Shown here: positions 23,540-25,505 of the stretch, in pieces
Position numbering within the stretch: position 1 is the stretch's first letter
Layout: the number at the start of each line of letters is the position of its first letter
Assembly (NCBI GenBank): GCA_000482145.1
Contig: AUXH01000256.1
Coordinates: 1 to 25,505, forward strand
From: Strigomonas culicis
Lineage: Eukaryota; Euglenozoa; Kinetoplastea; Trypanosomatida; Trypanosomatidae
Direction: 5' to 3'
DNA length: 25,505 nt
Notes under the pieces: model-generated
What the model saw: the letters and a program-made list of their open reading frames with translations, nothing else
Database searches by the model: none
What the model was told of the DNA's origin: nothing
Translations under genes and position numbers: made by a program

Positions 23540-25030
23540 ATGACGATCGCGCTGTGTGCGCGGAGGACGTGGCGCGGCCGCCTCGCCCGCCGTCGACTGG
23601 CCCTCCTCGCGGCCATCAGCGGCGCGGCTCTGGTGCTGCTCCTCGTGTGCGTCCCTCTGTGGCTCCCCGCGCGGGCCCCGTTGCGGGGCCCGGTGCCCGG
23701 GGACGGCGGCACGTCCGTCTACGACAAAGACCGCAACGTGCCCGAGGCGAACCGCTTTCGCGGCGCGGAGGTGCCGGTGACGATGGAGCGCTTCCTCCGC
23801 TGCGCCGCCGCGCGGCTGGAGGTGGCGAGCGGCCCGCGGGTGATCCCGCTGGTGGTGCTCGCCGTCTCGCTGGAGGTGGAGGACCTCATGCAGTGGATGT
23901 GCAACATGACGACCACCTTCGGCTACCTCCACATCGCCATGAACGGCGACGCGGACGAGATGCGGACGCTGCTGCAGGCGCTGGAGGCAGCGGTGCCATC
24001 GCCGCGGCTGCGCGTCGAGTACCACCCGTCCTTTCTTGGCTACGGCGCCGCGGTGAACCGGGGGTACGCGTGGGGGCTGCGCCTGCCAGCGGAGGAGGTG
24101 CCCTTCATCGGCGTCTTCAACTTGGACGTGCGCTTCAGCCCCGGCTACGTGGAGCGGTATCTGTCCCACGTGTACGCGCAGGTCCGACAGGACTTCAGCA
24201 CACTGATATCTTTGGAGGCGATGGTGGTGGCGGAGAGTAGGCAGGCGGCGGCGGCGGCGAACGCCACGGTGCGCACGGCACCCATCGCCGGGCTCTCCTA
24301 CGCGCCCCTGCTCCCGGACAGGTTGCGGTACGACGTGAGCGGCGCGATGCGGTCGGCCGCCTTCGCACGCTGCGGCCCTGCGCTCTATCTGTTTAAGCAG
24401 CGAGAGATGAGCGCCTTTTTCATCTCGCGGCTCGGTCTTGGCACCATCGGCTTCTTCGACGAGAACTACTACCCGGCCTACTTCGAGGACTACGATTACA
24501 TGTGGCGGGCAGAGGCACTCGGACACACGGTGTATGCGCCGACCCCGGCCAGCGGTACGCGCTACGACTCCCGAAGCGCCGTGAGCATCTACAGCAACTC
24601 TCCCTACGGGACCTACGTGCACCTGCGCAACAGCGTCCTGCTCGCGGCCACTCGCGTGCGGGAGCTGCGGGGCCGCTCGCCCGCCTACGGCGACGTCGGC
24701 GCCCATCTCCAGCGCATGCTGCGATACGCGCCGCCGGAGACCACCTACGCGCGGGAGAAGTGCGGCTGGGACGAGCGCCGCCGCGCGCTGGTGCGGGACT
24801 CCCCCATGGCGACCGTGATGCTGTCGCCGACGCCCTTCGCGCACCTCCGCCTGAACTCCACCATCCCGCCGGATGTGTGGATCCTCGACCGCGCGCGGCT
24901 GGAGCGCATTTTCCACAACACGCGGCGGGAGAACTACGCGGAGGCGGAGAAGGCGCGGCGCCGACAGCCCGACGTCACCGCTTACAATGTGTCACTGCTG
25001 AGCCCCCTGTCGCGACTGGCCGTGCCGTGA
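23540..25030 (+). CDS. Type II membrane glycosyltransferase, GT2-like
   Basis: A 496-residue protein with Golgi-type topology: short basic cytosolic N-terminus (CARRTWRGRLARRR), signal anchor (about 20-42, LALLAAISGAALVLLLVCVP) and a lumenal body with four N-glycosylation sequons (N122, N241, N439, N483). The body shows GT-A fold family 2 features: a strand-rich start VIPLVVLAVSLE, FNLDVRFSP with D196 in the DXD-like metal/nucleotide position, and FFDENYYPAYFEDYDYMWRA with D307, E308 and the E316-D317 pair that usually supplies the catalytic base. The following EALGHTVY agrees with the GT2 pattern. It would transfer a sugar from a nucleotide-sugar donor to glycoprotein or surface glycan in the secretory pathway; donor and acceptor cannot be read from sequence. 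Start supported by the splice acceptor; stop TGA. Confidence 0.82.
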   Translation: MTIALCARRTWRGRLARRRLALLAAISGAALVLLLVCVPLWLPARAPLRGPVPGDGGTSVYDKDRNVPEANRFRGAEVPVTMERFLRCAAARLEVASGPRVIPLVVLAVSLEVEDLMQWMCNMTTTFGYLHIAMNGDADEMRTLLQALEAAVPSPRLRVEYHPSFLGYGAAVNRGYAWGLRLPAEEVPFIGVFNLDVRFSPGYVERYLSHVYAQVRQDFSTLISLEAMVVAESRQAAAAANATVRTAPIAGLSYAPLLPDRLRYDVSGAMRSAAFARCGPALYLFKQREMSAFFISRLGLGTIGFFDENYYPAYFEDYDYMWRAEALGHTVYAPTPASGTRYDSRSAVSIYSNSPYGTYVHLRNSVLLAATRVRELRGRSPAYGDVGAHLQRMLRYAPPETTYAREKCGWDERRRALVRDSPMATVMLSPTPFAHLRLNSTIPPDVWILDRARLERIFHNTRRENYAEAEKARRRQPDVTAYNVSLLSPLSRLAVP

Positions 25031-25505
25031 GGCGTTGTGGAGGGGACAGTGCGTTGCTGCGGTCGGACTATCTGTTTCTTTACGGACTTGTACTCTGTTG
25101 CAAGCCTTAGTATGACAATCTGTTTTTTTTTTGGTCCTTTTTTTTTGAATAATTCACTGGTCGCATACGCTTTGAGATGTTTTTTTCTTTTTCTTTCTTC
25201 TTCACAAATCGTTTCTCGTTTTTGATCTCCGCTTTGCATTCTCAAAGTAGTACATGTATTAGCTTTTTTTTTTTTGTAGCTCGCGGAGAAAATGGAATTA
25301 CGGAGTAGGCAAGGAGTGTAATGGAGAAGAGAACGATTAGTTCTCGACCGTGTAGGGTATTTCATGATGGATTTGGTTTCATTCGCTTGGTTCTCCTCTT
25401 CTGTACTTTAAAGAGTATTCTTTCTTTTCTTTCGAAAATCCGTCCCGCCCACCCCTGCACCCTGCCACGACAGGGATCCTTGGATTTTGAGGAGATAGAG
25501 GACCT
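25031..25505. other. Downstream spacer at window end
   Basis: AT-rich with T runs near 25122-25146 and 25264-25276. The last 70 bases become less AT-rich (C-rich patch 25442-25470), possibly the leader of a further gene beyond the window, but there is no ATG-initiated frame to call. Confidence 0.5.

Noticed and set aside
1..25505. Search for tRNA, rRNA, snoRNA clusters, transposons, CRISPR arrays or a strand switch
   Set aside because: No cloverleaf-like A/B boxes, repeat-spacer pattern, reverse transcriptase motifs or change of coding strand were seen by eye; a covariance-model scan would be needed to exclude small RNAs.

Overview
The window reads as nuclear DNA of a kinetoplastid flagellate, most likely a trypanosomatid. 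All fourteen supported genes are intronless, lie on the + strand and are separated by 200 to 930 bases. Nearly every one is preceded by a long pyrimidine (mostly T) tract followed by AG, the layout expected for one polycistronic transcription unit matured by trans-splicing of a spliced leader with coupled polyadenylation. Coding DNA is extremely GC-rich and alanine/arginine-heavy, while spacers are AT-rich with T and A homopolymers. There is no strand switch, rRNA, tRNA, transposon, CRISPR array or viral segment that I could see. The exact genus cannot be told from sequence reading alone.

Layout: 1-977 spacer; 978-1811 unknown helical protein with a basic patch and serine tail; 2368-2778 roadblock/LC7 dynein light chain; 3211-4527 DEDDh-type 3'-5' exonuclease-like protein with large insertions; 4733-7564 large NSUN-like (RNA m5C methyltransferase-like) protein that appears to have lost both catalytic cysteines; 7988-8320 small single-pass membrane protein; 8632-9075 compact, probably mitochondrial membrane protein; 9910-10743 PH-domain protein; 11268-12494 unknown coiled-coil protein; 12738-13967 WD-repeat protein resembling WRAP53/TCAB1; 14381-15478 3-hydroxyisobutyryl-CoA hydrolase; 16164-19277 giant E/R/K coiled-coil protein with two repeat families and a C-terminal zinc ribbon; 20212-22470 protein with four cold-shock-like modules and a likely mitochondrial presequence; 22769-23173 small basic zinc-ribbon protein; 23540-25030 type II membrane glycosyltransferase of the GT2 kind; 25031-25505 spacer.

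As usual in kinetoplastids, neighbouring genes share a transcript rather than a pathway. Several products look mitochondrial (NSUN-like protein, 8632-9075 protein, HIBCH, cold-shock-repeat protein) or RNA-related (exonuclease-like, NSUN-like, WRAP53-like, cold-shock repeats, zinc-ribbon protein). I do not claim a single integrated system. The most interesting items are the apparently catalytically dead NSUN-like protein, the heavily expanded DEDDh exonuclease, the WRAP53-like protein, and the four-fold cold-shock protein. All identifications come from motif reading without database searches.
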